Assembly (NCBI GenBank): GCA_023667365.1
Contig: JAMPAG010000006.1
Span: 1-61,510 of the forward strand
Length of the DNA stretch: 61,510 bases
Direction: 5' to 3'
Source of the DNA: a bacterium
GTDB taxonomy: Bacteria > Bacillota > Clostridia > Lachnospirales > Lachnospiraceae
Shown here: positions 51,505-60,595 of the stretch, piece after piece
How positions within the stretch are numbered: the stretch's first letter is position 1
Layout: each line of letters begins with the position of its first letter
Made by a program: the position numbers and the translations under genes
The notes under the pieces: model-generated
Databases searched by the model: none
What the model was told of the DNA's origin: nothing
Seen by the model: the letters and a program-made list of their open reading frames with translations, nothing else

Positions 51505-52358
51505 AATTTGGGTACCCCGTTCTCTGCTTGTTTCTCTTTTTGGCGCCGTGCATGCACCGCCTCGTATTTCGTCCACACGCCCGCGTACAAAATATTGCGC
51601 AGGATCTCCGCATGTAACAGGATCGGGAGTTTTTCAAATTCGCGCGAACATTCCGCCATCATCATCGTCAGAATGGATTTCACTTCTTCCTCAAAGCCTT
51701 CCTGACCAAACCGCGCCGCAAACGGATTATAACAGTTCTTTTTTAAGTCTGCTTCTATATCGTCGTAGGCATCCATCAGATAAATAAATTTGCCAAAAAA
51801 GAACCCGATCCGCCTTAAGCTGTCCGCCCACTCATCCTCCCGGTACACGAACAGTTCCGCCATGATCTCACCGAACAGCCCCGCCGTCTCATCCATCGTC
51901 ACGCCGCCGTTTTGCTCGATCTCATGCAGACGGCTTAGATTTTCCGCCATCTTACATGCCTTTGCCGGATATTCTTTGGCGATGCGGTTGTTCTTTTTGC
52001 GTAAGAGCGCCGCGAACAGATACTTGCCTGCCTTTCGCTCATCCAGCCAATCGTCCTCACATTTATAATAGGAAAGAAGCACATTGACATCGGCGGCATA
52101 TTCCGTATACGGATTCCTGCTGATCGGATGCTTCTCAAGCGGATGCGTGATACAGCGCACGACGCCCTCTTTTGTCTCCGGCTCATACAGCCCGGTCAGC
52201 AGCATGGCAAGAAACGTCATATCATAACTCAATGTCATCTGCCCGAAACGCCCGTACTTTTCCTTTAACTCGCGGCACAGCCCGCAGTAATAGGACTGGT
52301 ACACGGCAAATTCGCGAAATTTCAATTCCGGCTTATTTACCACAATATATCCGAACAC
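51501..52358 (-). CDS. DUF5685 protein
   Basis: 285 residues of DUF5685, all-helical and predicted cytoplasmic. The N-terminus has [14 protein letters not shown], then a metal-like FLAMLL/GLYE region; middle has [14 protein letters not shown], which recalls an Asp-rich helical fold. Function unknown. It starts 12 bp after the zinc-ribbon gene stop and overlaps the J-domain gene, so the three form one operon. Confidence 0.82.
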   Translation of the reverse strand: MFGYIVVNKPELKFREFAVYQSYYCGLCRELKEKYGRFGQMTLSYDMTFLAMLLTGLYEPETKEGVVRCITHPLEKHPISRNPYTEYAADVNVLLSYYKCEDDWLDERKAGKYLFAALLRKKNNRIAKEYPAKACKMAENLSRLHEIEQNGGVTMDETAGLFGEIMAELFVYREDEWADSLRRIGFFFGKFIYLMDAYDDIEADLKKNCYNPFAARFGQEGFEEEVKSILTMMMAECSREFEKLPILLHAEILRNILYAGVWTKYEAVHARRQKEKQAENGVPKL

Positions 52359-52370
52359 GGTATCCTCCCG

Positions 52371-52766
52371 TCAGCTGTTTTTGATAAATTCCGTGCGGCA
52401 TTTCGGGCAGGTGATCGCGATCCTTCCCTTGCCGCGCGGCACGCGTATTTTCTGCTTACAGTTCGGACAGCGGTAAATATGATGCGTTTTCCTCTGCGCG
52501 TTTGTTTTTTTCCAGGAAGAAAACTTCCTGCGGATTCCCGCCGTCAACGCCAGATAGCGCTGATTCTCGGCGTAACGCTTCGCGTGATTTCTTGAAAGCA
52601 TCCGGAAGTAACAATAGCATAACAGGATCAGCGCCAGCGCATTGAGCACGTTTGTCCGCACAAAAAAAGAAAGAAGCAGACAGACCAATATCGCAGCAAA
52701 CAACATCCGTCCGAACTGATCCATCCCATATCTCCCCTGCATAAACCTTATCAACCGTTGTTTCAT
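52371..52766 (-). CDS. Small membrane protein with C-terminal zinc ribbon
   Basis: 131 residues. Two hydrophobic segments (about 18-50), a basic region, and a C-terminal zinc ribbon YRCPNCKQKIRVPRGKG / ITCPKCRTEF with four Cys. The start at 52766 is preceded by GGAAAGG at about 11 bp. First gene of the operon with DUF5685 and the J-domain protein. Function unknown. Confidence 0.75.
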   Translation of the reverse strand: MKQRLIRFMQGRYGMDQFGRMLFAAILVCLLLSFFVRTNVLNALALILLCYCYFRMLSRNHAKRYAENQRYLALTAGIRRKFSSWKKTNAQRKTHHIYRCPNCKQKIRVPRGKGRIAITCPKCRTEFIKNS

Positions 52767-52813
52767 ATCAGATACCAGCCTTTCCGCCGCCTGTACGCCT
52801 GCTTTCTTCTCCC

Positions 52814-52841
52814 ATTGTAGGGGAAATCTGAAAAAAAGCAA
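52814..52841 (-). promoter_or_regulatory. Promoter of the zinc-ribbon/DUF5685/J-domain operon
   Basis: Minus strand -35 TTGCTT (52841-52836), 16-bp spacer, -10 TACAAT (52819-52814). Confidence 0.6.
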
Positions 52842-52874
52842 GGAACAGGCGGCAAAAAGATTCTTAATTCTTTA

Positions 52875-52906
52875 TAAAAAAGATCGGCGCGGAAGCACCG
52901 ATCTTT
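52875..52906 (-). terminator. Terminator of clpB
   Basis: Minus strand stem AAAGATCGG/CCGATCTTT followed by TTTTTTAT, 42 bp after the clpB stop. Textbook rho-independent. Confidence 0.85.
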
Positions 52907-52934
52907 CAAAGAATCCGCATAGCGGATTCTTTTG
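52907..52934. repeat. Short palindrome beside the clpB terminator
   Basis: CAAAGAATCCGC-ATA-GCGGATTCTTTTG. The same stem occurs at 44246-44270, and both are followed by GAAATTCCTAT. Confidence 0.7.
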
Positions 52935-52947
52935 GGATCCGAAATTC

Positions 52948-55548
52948 CTATTCTGCCGTGTCCTTAGGTTCTGCGGCGAGCGCACCGTCTTTTACGACGA
53001 TGCGGATCGTATCGCCGAGCGCCACGCCGTCCGCCAAAATGAGTTTCGCCGAAAGTGTCTCCACATGTTTCTGGATAAAGCGTTTAAGCGGTCTTGCGCC
53101 ATACGCCGGCTCGTAGCCGTTCTCCAAAATATAGGCGCGCGCCTCGTCGGAAAGCTCGACCGTAAGCTCCCTGTCGGAAAGCCTGCGGTTTAAGTCTGCA
53201 AGGATCAGGTCGATGATGCCGCCGATATTGTCCTTTGTCAGAGGCTTAAAAAGAATGATCTCGTCCAGACGGTTCAAAAATTCCGGGCGGAAGCCTGCGC
53301 GCAGTTGTTCCATCACGCTTTTCTGCGTTTCTTCGCTGATACTGCCGTCTGCTTCGATTCCTTCCAGCAGATCCTGCGCGCCAATGTTCGATGTCAGGAT
53401 CAGGATCGTATTCTTAAAATCCACCGTGCGCCCCTGCGAGTCCGTGATGCGTCCGTCGTCCAATACCTGTAAGAGCACGTTAAACACATCCGGATGCGCC
53501 TTTTCAATCTCGTCAAACAGCACGACCGAATAGGGTTTTCTTCTGACCGCCTCGGTCAACTGCCCGCCCTCCTCGTAACCGACATATCCGGGAGGCGCCC
53601 CGATCAGGCGCGATACGGAGTACTTCTCCATATATTCGCTCATGTCCAGCCGGACGATATTGGATTCGTCATCAAAGAGCGACGCGGCAAGACTTTTTGC
53701 AAGTTCTGTTTTTCCCACGCCCGTCGGTCCCAAAAACAGAAATGACCCGATCGGTTTACCGGGATCCTTGATCCCCGCTTTGGAACGGATGATCGCCTCC
53801 GTCACTTTCGTCACCGCCTCATCCTGTCCGACGACACGCTTGTGTAGTTCTTCATCTAAATGGAGCGTCTTATTGCGCTCACTCTCCGTCAGCTTCATGA
53901 TCGGGATTCCCGTCCAACGGCTGACGATCCGGGCAATCTCCTCATCGGATACGCTCTCGTGCACAAGGGAGAGGTCCTTGCTCTTGACCGCTTCCTCTTC
54001 CTGCTCCAACTGCTTTCTTAAGCTCGGCAGTTTCCCATAGCTTAATTCCGCCGCTTTTTCCAGATTGCCTTCCCTCTGCGCAATCTGAATCTCGCTTCCG
54101 ACCGCCTCGATCTCCTCGCGCAGCTTGGACAATTTCTCAACGGAAGCCTTTTCATTCTCCCACTGCGCCTTGCGGTTGTTCAATTCTTCTTTTAATTCCG
54201 CAAGCTCCTTCTGCAATGCGGACAGCCGCTCGACACTCATGCGGTCGTCCTCTTTTTTGAGCGCCGCCTCCTCGATCTCCATCTGCATGACCTTGCGCTG
54301 TAACTCGTCTAACTCGGTCGGCATGGAATCCAGCTCGGTCTTGATGAGCGCGCAAGCCTCATCCACAAGGTCGATCGCCTTATCGGGCAGAAAACGGTCG
54401 CTGATATAACGGTCGGAAAGCGTCGCCGCGCTCACGAGCGCGTTATCCATGATCTTGACGCCGTGATAGACCTCGTAACGCTCTTTTAAGCCGCGCAAAA
54501 TGGAGATCGTGTCCTCCACGGTCGGCTCATCCACCAGAACCGGCTGGAACCGCCGCTCTAACGCCGCATCCTTCTCAATATACTGCCGGTATTCGTCCAA
54601 CGTCGTCGCGCCGATACAGTGCAGTTCACCGCGCGCCAGCATCGGCTTTAGCATGTTACCCGCATCCAGCGCGCCGTCCGTCTTGCCTGCGCCCACAATC
54701 GTATGCAGCTCGTCGATGAACAGAATGATCTGCCCCTCGCTCTTTTTGACTTCCTCCAGGACCGCTTTCAGGCGCTCCTCAAACTCGCCGCGGTATTTCG
54801 CGCCCGCCACGAGCGCGCCCATATCAAGCGCAAATATTTTTTTATCCTGTAAGCCCTGCGGCACGTCGCCGCGCACGATCCGCTGCGCCAGTCCTTCCAC
54901 AACCGCCGTTTTGCCGACGCCCGGCTCGCCGATGAGCACCGGGTTATTTTTGGTCTTGCGTGAGAGAATGCGGATGATGTTGCGGATCTCGCCGTCCCTG
55001 CCGATGACCGGATCAAGCTTCTGATTGCGCGCCTTTTCCACAAGTTCCTGCCCGTACTTATTTAACGTGTCATACGTCGCCTCCGGATTGTCGCTTGTCA
55101 CGCGCTGATTGCCGCGCACGGTGGAGAGCGCCTGCAAAAAACGCTCGCGGTTGATGCCGTACTCCTTCCAGATCTGCGCGATCTCCTTATTCGGATAGCG
55201 GAGCATGGACAAAAACAAATGCTCGACGGAAACGTACTCGTCGCCCATTGCTTTTGCCTCGTCCTCCGCTGAAACAAGCGCTTTATTTAAGTCCTGCCCG
55301 ACGTGAACCTGCCCGCCCTGCACCTTGACGCGTTTTTCCAACGCCTGCCGCGCGCGGTTTACAAAGTGTTCGGTCTGAATCTCCATTTTTTCGATCAATT
55401 TTAAGATCAGGCTGTCTTCCGCCGTCAACAGGCTGTAGAGCAGGTGCTCCTGCTCAATCTCCTGATTTCCGTATTCATAGGCAAGCTTCTCGCAATCCTC
55501 CACTGCCTGTAATGATTTTTGGGTAAATTTTGCAATATTCATCGTCAT
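52948..55548 (-). CDS. clpB: ClpB disaggregase
   Basis: Hexameric AAA+ chaperone that dissolves protein aggregates with DnaK. 866 residues: N domain (1-145, two Clp_N repeats), AAA1 with Walker [11 protein letters not shown], a coiled-coil middle domain (about 400-520), AAA2 with Walker [11 protein letters not shown] and [10 protein letters not shown], and a C-terminal domain. The start at 55548 (MTMNIAKF) gives the best spacing to AGGAAAGG; 55554 and 55542 are alternatives. Controlled by a CIRCE operator at the promoter. Confidence 0.97.
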   Translation of the reverse strand: MTMNIAKFTQKSLQAVEDCEKLAYEYGNQEIEQEHLLYSLLTAEDSLILKLIEKMEIQTEHFVNRARQALEKRVKVQGGQVHVGQDLNKALVSAEDEAKAMGDEYVSVEHLFLSMLRYPNKEIAQIWKEYGINRERFLQALSTVRGNQRVTSDNPEATYDTLNKYGQELVEKARNQKLDPVIGRDGEIRNIIRILSRKTKNNPVLIGEPGVGKTAVVEGLAQRIVRGDVPQGLQDKKIFALDMGALVAGAKYRGEFEERLKAVLEEVKKSEGQIILFIDELHTIVGAGKTDGALDAGNMLKPMLARGELHCIGATTLDEYRQYIEKDAALERRFQPVLVDEPTVEDTISILRGLKERYEVYHGVKIMDNALVSAATLSDRYISDRFLPDKAIDLVDEACALIKTELDSMPTELDELQRKVMQMEIEEAALKKEDDRMSVERLSALQKELAELKEELNNRKAQWENEKASVEKLSKLREEIEAVGSEIQIAQREGNLEKAAELSYGKLPSLRKQLEQEEEAVKSKDLSLVHESVSDEEIARIVSRWTGIPIMKLTESERNKTLHLDEELHKRVVGQDEAVTKVTEAIIRSKAGIKDPGKPIGSFLFLGPTGVGKTELAKSLAASLFDDESNIVRLDMSEYMEKYSVSRLIGAPPGYVGYEEGGQLTEAVRRKPYSVVLFDEIEKAHPDVFNVLLQVLDDGRITDSQGRTVDFKNTILILTSNIGAQDLLEGIEADGSISEETQKSVMEQLRAGFRPEFLNRLDEIILFKPLTKDNIGGIIDLILADLNRRLSDRELTVELSDEARAYILENGYEPAYGARPLKRFIQKHVETLSAKLILADGVALGDTIRIVVKDGALAAEPKDTAE

Positions 55549-55642
55549 CACCATGCCTTTCCTAACATGCAGGGGATTCTTGTCCGCTCCGATCTCCCTG
55601 CCGCTGCGGACGCTGACTCCCTGTTTTCCCCGTGACGATTGT

Positions 55643-55671
55643 ATGATAGACTAAATTGTTAGCACTGTCAA
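55643..55671 (-). promoter_or_regulatory. Promoter of clpB
   Basis: Minus strand perfect -35 TTGACA (55671-55666), 17-bp spacer, -10 TATCAT (55648-55643). The -35 lies inside the CIRCE operator. Confidence 0.85.
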
Positions 55672-55685
55672 GAGGTGAGTGCTAA
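55659..55685. promoter_or_regulatory. CIRCE operator (HrcA site)
   Basis: TTAGCACTG-N9-GAGTGCTAA, one mismatch from the CIRCE consensus TTAGCACTC-N9-GAGTGCTAA. HrcA binding here would block the overlapping -35 of clpB, giving heat-shock induction. Confidence 0.93.
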
Positions 55686-55776
55686 TTTTCTCAAACAATT
55701 TAGAGAAATGTTTTACAATTTTAATCAATATTTAATGGCAGAGACGAAATCCGTCCCTGCCATCCGTTTTTTCTGC

Positions 55777-58700
55777 TTACAGCACGCTGTCCAGCGTCTG
55801 GAACAGCTCCTGAATATTGATCGGTTTCGCGATATGTCCGTTCATCCCTCTGCGCAGCGCTTCCTGTTTATCCTCCTCAAACGCGTTCGCAGTCATGGCG
55901 ATGATCGGAATGTTTGAAAGCTTCGAATCTTTCAGTTTCCGGATCTGTTCCGTCGCCTCATAGCCATCCATTTCCGGCATCTGAACATCCATCAGCACCA
56001 GCTGGTAATAGCCCGGCTCGGAACGCGACAGCATCTCCACGGCGACCCTGCCGTTCTCCGCAACCTCGGTCGTAAAGCCCGCATCGCCCAAGATCGCTAC
56101 GGCAATCTCCTGATTCATTTCCACGTCTTCCGCAAGCAGGATCCGCCCGGTGTGATGCTTGGGAAGCACAGTCTCCTGCGTATGCTCTTTTTCTTTTGCC
56201 CTTGTCTCCGGCTGTATCACGGCGTTGAGACAGCTCCTTAACTCTGACAGGAACAGCGGCTTACTGCAAAACGCCGTCACGCCCGCTTCCTTTGCCTCCG
56301 TCTCAATATCCGACCAGTCGTATGCGGTCAGAACGATGACCGGCACATTCTTACCCGTCGTCTCTTTCCGGATGCGCCTTGTCACTTCCACGCCGTTCAT
56401 ATCCGGCAGCAGCCAGTCGATGATATAGACGGCATAATCGTTGTTGCGCATGACTGCCTGGTGCGTGCGCAGCACCGCCTCTTTTCCCGACAGCGTCCAC
56501 TCTGCGCGCATTCCGAGCTGTCCCAGCATATAAGAAACACTGTCGCACGTATTAAAGTCGTCGTCCACCACCAGCGCCCTGCAATCCTTCAGCACCGGAA
56601 TATCCTTCTCTTCCTTTGCCTCGGAATAAAGCCGGAACACGAAGGATACCCTGAATTCCGTTCCCACGCCCTGCTCGCTTTTGACCTCGATCGTACCGTT
56701 CATCATATCGACGATATTTTTGGTGATCGCCATGCCGAGTCCGGTTCCCTGAATCTTGCTGATCGTACTGTTCTTTTCTCTCTCAAACGGCTCGAAAATA
56801 TGCTTCACAAATTCCTCGCTCATGCCGATGCCGTTGTCCTTGATCAAAAATTCATAGTTGGCATAGCCCATCGGCGCGCCGCGCTTTTCCGTGATCCGCA
56901 TGCTGACCGTTCCGCCCGCGCCCGTGTACTTCACGGAGTTGCTGAGCAGATTGAGGAGCACTTGATTCAGACGGAGCTTATCGCAATAAATATCCTCGTC
57001 CACGACGTCCACCGTGTCGATCTGTAATTCCATCTGTTTCGCATGAATATCCGCCAACAGAATATTGCGCAGCCCGTGCAGAATATCGGGCAGACTGCAC
57101 GGCTTCTCATCCAGATTGATCTTGCCGCTCTCGATATGGCTCATATCCAGAATATCATTGATCAGACTTAACAGATGATTGCCGGACGTCATGATCTTTT
57201 GAAGATATTCCTCGACCTGTTCCTTGTTGTCAATATGCGTAATCGCCAGATTCGTAAAGCCCACGACCGCGTTCATCGGCGTGCGGATGTCATGGGACAT
57301 ATTGGAAAGAAAAACACTCTTCGCCTTGTTTGCCCGCTCCGCCTGAGAGAGCGCCTCCTCCAACAGGCTGTTGCGCTCCCGCTCCCTCCGGATCTCCTCG
57401 TCCACATTGCGGAAACCCAAAACGATCCCTAATCCCTCATCCGTTTTTACGCCTACGGCTTTCATCTGGAAATAAACGATCTCGCCGCCCCTGCGTTTCC
57501 TGTAATTGACAAAAAACACACTTTTTTCCGCCAGTTCTTTTTCCAGCATATCCAAAGAGAGGGCATTTTGCAGCATTTCCCGGTCATCCTCATGAACCCA
57601 GTCCCGTATGTACCGCTCCATGCTCTCCTGCAGCGGTACGGCGCCGCTGAACACCTGCCCTAACTCCCGCCCGTCATGACCGTCATTCCGGATCGGCGTT
57701 ACCATACCCGTTTCGAGATCGACAAAGCAAACCAGATTAAAATCAATGCTGAGCGCCTGCACCAGTTCCATCTGACGCTGTGCCGCCTTCTTCTCCTGCA
57801 ATTTCTGTGCAGTGCCGTCTAAAAGAAAACGCTGGTAAAAGCGCTCCCCGTTTTCTTCAAACAGCTTCACATTGCCCATGACATGCAGAAGCTCCCCGTC
57901 CTTATGGCGCACGCGGTACTCAACGTTGACGCTGTCCCCCGGCTTCTTGAGTTTCTGCATACATTCCCTCAGTTTATCGCGGTCCTCCTCAACGACCGTC
58001 GCCGCAATCAGATGAAATCCGTCCGCCATCAGTTCGTCCTGCGTCTCATAACCTAAAATTTTGAGCGCCGCTCTGTTCACGTTCAAAATCCGTGAGCCGT
58101 CCAGCGTATGGCGTATGACACCGCAGTCCAACGTGGCAAAAAGCGTCTCCAGCGCACGGTTCTTATCCATGATCTCCTGCTCATAGGCGCGCTCCTGCGT
58201 CACGTCGATCGCCACGCCCACGGTTCCCATTACGCTGCCGTCCAGATCATAAAGCGGCGATTTGTAAGTCGTCAGCGTCCGCATACCTTCCTTGGTCTTG
58301 ATCAGCTCCCCGGATATGAACGTCTTCTTTTGCTCCATGACCTTGCGCTCGGACTCGATGCAGGCGGGATCGTCCTGCTCCACATCCCAGATATAAGCGT
58401 GTCCGCGTCCCTCTACCTGCTGCTTCGTCTTATTGACCGTTTTACAAAAGCTGTTGTTGACTTTCTCATGGATTCCGTTTTTATCCTTATACCAGATCAG
58501 ATTCGGCACATGGTTGATTGTCTCCTCCAGATACTGGCTGGTCTGCCAGAAATCCTTGCTCTGCTTACATGCCTGCTGCCATCTGAAAAAGCGGAAACGC
58601 ACTTCCTCCTCGGACATCGGCGTTATCCAGATGTCCGAGATCCGATCCGCCTCCGGCGCTCCGACAAGCGTCCGCGCCTGCTCTGCGGACGCAAGAAGGA

Positions 58701-59037
58701 TGACCTGCACTCCGGCATATTCGCCTGCCGATGCAGGACGCGGTTCTTTCCCGTTTTTATCCGCCGCCGTAAGACGGGAACATTCTCCCGCTCCGTCTCC
58801 GCACGCTTTCTCTCCGTTTTCGTCTGCCGCAAGGATGCGCAGGGCTTCCCCGCAGTCCGCGTCCGTCAGATCGGCGATGATCAGATCCGCCTCTGCCGCT
58901 AAATCCGCTTTCACTTCGTCACTCTCTGAAAAAATATGGGTAAAATGTTCCAATGAAGGCATCCCTTTGATCACTTCAAAGGCACGACAGGGTCTGCCTG
59001 CCATATAGATATGAAGACGACATTTGTACATACCCAA
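55777..59037 (-). CDS. Multi-PAS hybrid histidine kinase with two receivers
   Basis: 1086 residues, no membrane segment, so cytoplasmic. N-terminal receiver-like domain (1 to about 150, with a Gly/Ala/Glu insertion), PAS 1 (about 175-290; NLIWYKDKNGIHEKVN), PAS 2 (about 300-415), PAS 3 (about 430-560), HisKA (VFLSNMSHDIRTPMNAVVGF), HATPase_c (IKDNGIGMS, GTGLGM), receiver 1 (IIDWLLPDMNG), receiver 2 (LMDVQMPEMDG). No Hpt. SD AAAGGAGG 7 bp before the ATG; strong promoter. Likely senses an internal redox or small-molecule signal. Confidence 0.94.
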   Translation of the reverse strand: MGMYKCRLHIYMAGRPCRAFEVIKGMPSLEHFTHIFSESDEVKADLAAEADLIIADLTDADCGEALRILAADENGEKACGDGAGECSRLTAADKNGKEPRPASAGEYAGVQVILLASAEQARTLVGAPEADRISDIWITPMSEEEVRFRFFRWQQACKQSKDFWQTSQYLEETINHVPNLIWYKDKNGIHEKVNNSFCKTVNKTKQQVEGRGHAYIWDVEQDDPACIESERKVMEQKKTFISGELIKTKEGMRTLTTYKSPLYDLDGSVMGTVGVAIDVTQERAYEQEIMDKNRALETLFATLDCGVIRHTLDGSRILNVNRAALKILGYETQDELMADGFHLIAATVVEEDRDKLRECMQKLKKPGDSVNVEYRVRHKDGELLHVMGNVKLFEENGERFYQRFLLDGTAQKLQEKKAAQRQMELVQALSIDFNLVCFVDLETGMVTPIRNDGHDGRELGQVFSGAVPLQESMERYIRDWVHEDDREMLQNALSLDMLEKELAEKSVFFVNYRKRRGGEIVYFQMKAVGVKTDEGLGIVLGFRNVDEEIRRERERNSLLEEALSQAERANKAKSVFLSNMSHDIRTPMNAVVGFTNLAITHIDNKEQVEEYLQKIMTSGNHLLSLINDILDMSHIESGKINLDEKPCSLPDILHGLRNILLADIHAKQMELQIDTVDVVDEDIYCDKLRLNQVLLNLLSNSVKYTGAGGTVSMRITEKRGAPMGYANYEFLIKDNGIGMSEEFVKHIFEPFEREKNSTISKIQGTGLGMAITKNIVDMMNGTIEVKSEQGVGTEFRVSFVFRLYSEAKEEKDIPVLKDCRALVVDDDFNTCDSVSYMLGQLGMRAEWTLSGKEAVLRTHQAVMRNNDYAVYIIDWLLPDMNGVEVTRRIRKETTGKNVPVIVLTAYDWSDIETEAKEAGVTAFCSKPLFLSELRSCLNAVIQPETRAKEKEHTQETVLPKHHTGRILLAEDVEMNQEIAVAILGDAGFTTEVAENGRVAVEMLSRSEPGYYQLVLMDVQMPEMDGYEATEQIRKLKDSKLSNIPIIAMTANAFEEDKQEALRRGMNGHIAKPINIQELFQTLDSVL

Positions 59038-59060
59038 TCCTCCTTTATCCCGTTAGTAAT

Positions 59061-59089
59061 ATTTTAACAATCCCGCAAACTCATGTCAA
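59061..59089 (-). promoter_or_regulatory. Promoter of the multi-PAS kinase
   Basis: Minus strand perfect -35 TTGACA (59089-59084), 17-bp spacer, -10 TAAAAT (59066-59061). It fills the short gap after the CDF transporter gene. Confidence 0.8.
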
Positions 59090-59091
59090 TA

Positions 59092-60045
59092 TCAGAGCCG
59101 CCCGTCCGTTTTTTCCTGCTCCGTTTTTCCGTCCGCCCCGCATGCGCACGGATTGACATGCACCATAATGTGCTTAACCTTCGGAAAACGCCGCTCCAGC
59201 TCGTCATGCACGCGCTCCGCAACCCCGTGCGCCTCATAAAGCCGCCACTGACCGTTCACTAAAATTTCCACATCCACATAAATTTTGTTTCCAAACACCC
59301 GCGTATGCAGCATGTCAATTCCCAACACGCCGTCCTGTTCCGAAATACAGTCCCGCATCTCCTGTTCGGTCCGCACCTCGCAGGATTTATCCACCATCTT
59401 ATCAACCGCGTCCTTAAAAATATCGTACGCCGCTTTTAAGATGAACACGCAGATCACAACGCTTGCAACGGAATCGAACACCGGAAATCCCATCCGCGCC
59501 CCCGCGATACCGATCAATGCGCCGACAGAGGAAAGCGCGTCCGAGCGGTGATGCCATGCATCCGCCATCAGCGCGCCGGAATCGATCGCTTTTGCATAAT
59601 GCCGCGTGTACCAGAACATCGCTTCTTTTACAAAAATAGAAACAACCGCCGCCATCAGCGCCGCGATCCCCGGCACGACAAGAGCGCCCTTATGCGCTTC
59701 CGCGATATGCCGCACGCCGCTCACGCCAATGCCCGCGCCCGTGACCGCAAGCGCAACCGCAAGCACGATCGCCGCCACACATTCCAGACGCTCATGACCG
59801 TACGGGTGATCCGCATCTGATTTTTTGGCCGCCAGATGCACGCCGATCATCACAACAATCGTGCTGAACACATCCGATGCCGAATGCACCGCATCGGAAA
59901 TCATCGCGCCCGAATGCGCCGCCACGCCGGCGGTCAGCTTTCCCGCCGACAAGACCGCATTGGCGATAATACTGACAGCGGATACCCGCATCGCGATCCG
60001 CTCCTCTTTTCCTGTCTGCTCTTTTTTTCTATCTTCCAAACCCAT
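59092..60045 (-). CDS. Cation diffusion facilitator transporter
   Basis: 317 residues. Proton-coupled export of Zn, Fe, Mn or similar divalent ions. Six membrane helices with the metal-site motifs SDAVHSASDVFST (helix 2) and ADAWHHRSDALSS (helix 5), and a cytoplasmic C-terminal domain (about 215-300, DMLHTRVFGNKIYVDVEI). The C-terminus has a Cys-x-Cys (NPCACGADGK). The SD AAAGGAG is about 14 bp from the ATG. Confidence 0.95.
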   Translation of the reverse strand: MGLEDRKKEQTGKEERIAMRVSAVSIIANAVLSAGKLTAGVAAHSGAMISDAVHSASDVFSTIVVMIGVHLAAKKSDADHPYGHERLECVAAIVLAVALAVTGAGIGVSGVRHIAEAHKGALVVPGIAALMAAVVSIFVKEAMFWYTRHYAKAIDSGALMADAWHHRSDALSSVGALIGIAGARMGFPVFDSVASVVICVFILKAAYDIFKDAVDKMVDKSCEVRTEQEMRDCISEQDGVLGIDMLHTRVFGNKIYVDVEILVNGQWRLYEAHGVAERVHDELERRFPKVKHIMVHVNPCACGADGKTEQEKTDGRL

Positions 60046-60082
60046 TGATGCCAGGCGCTCCTTTTCCTATGCTCTTGGGAAA

Positions 60083-60595
60083 CTACTCAAAATATCCTTC
60101 CTGAATCAGCAATTCTAATACCAATGCCTCTCGTTCCAACATTCCCTGACTGAAATCATCCAGCACCGTTTCCCTGTTTACCCCTATTGCAGACTGCGGT
60201 TCCAAAAATGCAAACGTAAAGCCTTCGTCCACTTCATACTCATCCAAATTTTGCTGTTCCAAGTCCTCTTTCACACGACATAGAAAATAATAATTATCCT
60301 GTATAAAAATATCTTCTTTTGTGCCTTTTTGAATGCGGCGGACCTTCCCATATTCCTGAATAGAATCACGAATAACACATAAACCTGTTTCTTCTGATAC
60401 TTCTCTTATCAGGGCATCTTCCACACATTCACCTATTTCTATGCCTCCGCCCGGAAATTTATAATAATGATATTTTTTGCTGTATACCATTGCTATTTTT
60501 CTATCTTTAATGATGACAGCCCTCGCAGAAGGTCTGCTGAAAACGCTCCCGCCAGGAACATAATCTTTTTTGTCCATTTCAAATAAAGTACGCAT
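60083..60595 (-). CDS. NUDIX hydrolase
   Basis: 170 residues with a full Nudix box GGGIEIGECVEDALIREVSE followed by ETGL (about 50-75), the Mg-binding site for cleaving nucleoside-diphosphate-linked substrates. GGAG 9 bp before the ATG. The ATG follows directly on the stop of the broken DUF1016 gene, so both were one operon. More AT-rich than the core genes. Substrate unknown. Confidence 0.9.
   Translation of the reverse strand: MRTLFEMDKKDYVPGGSVFSRPSARAVIIKDRKIAMVYSKKYHYYKFPGGGIEIGECVEDALIREVSEETGLCVIRDSIQEYGKVRRIQKGTKEDIFIQDNYYFLCRVKEDLEQQNLDEYEVDEGFTFAFLEPQSAIGVNRETVLDDFSQGMLEREALVLELLIQEGYFE

Noticed and set aside
54500..55024. Ser-rich plus-strand frame inside clpB
   Set aside because: Antisense shadow of the AAA1 domain.
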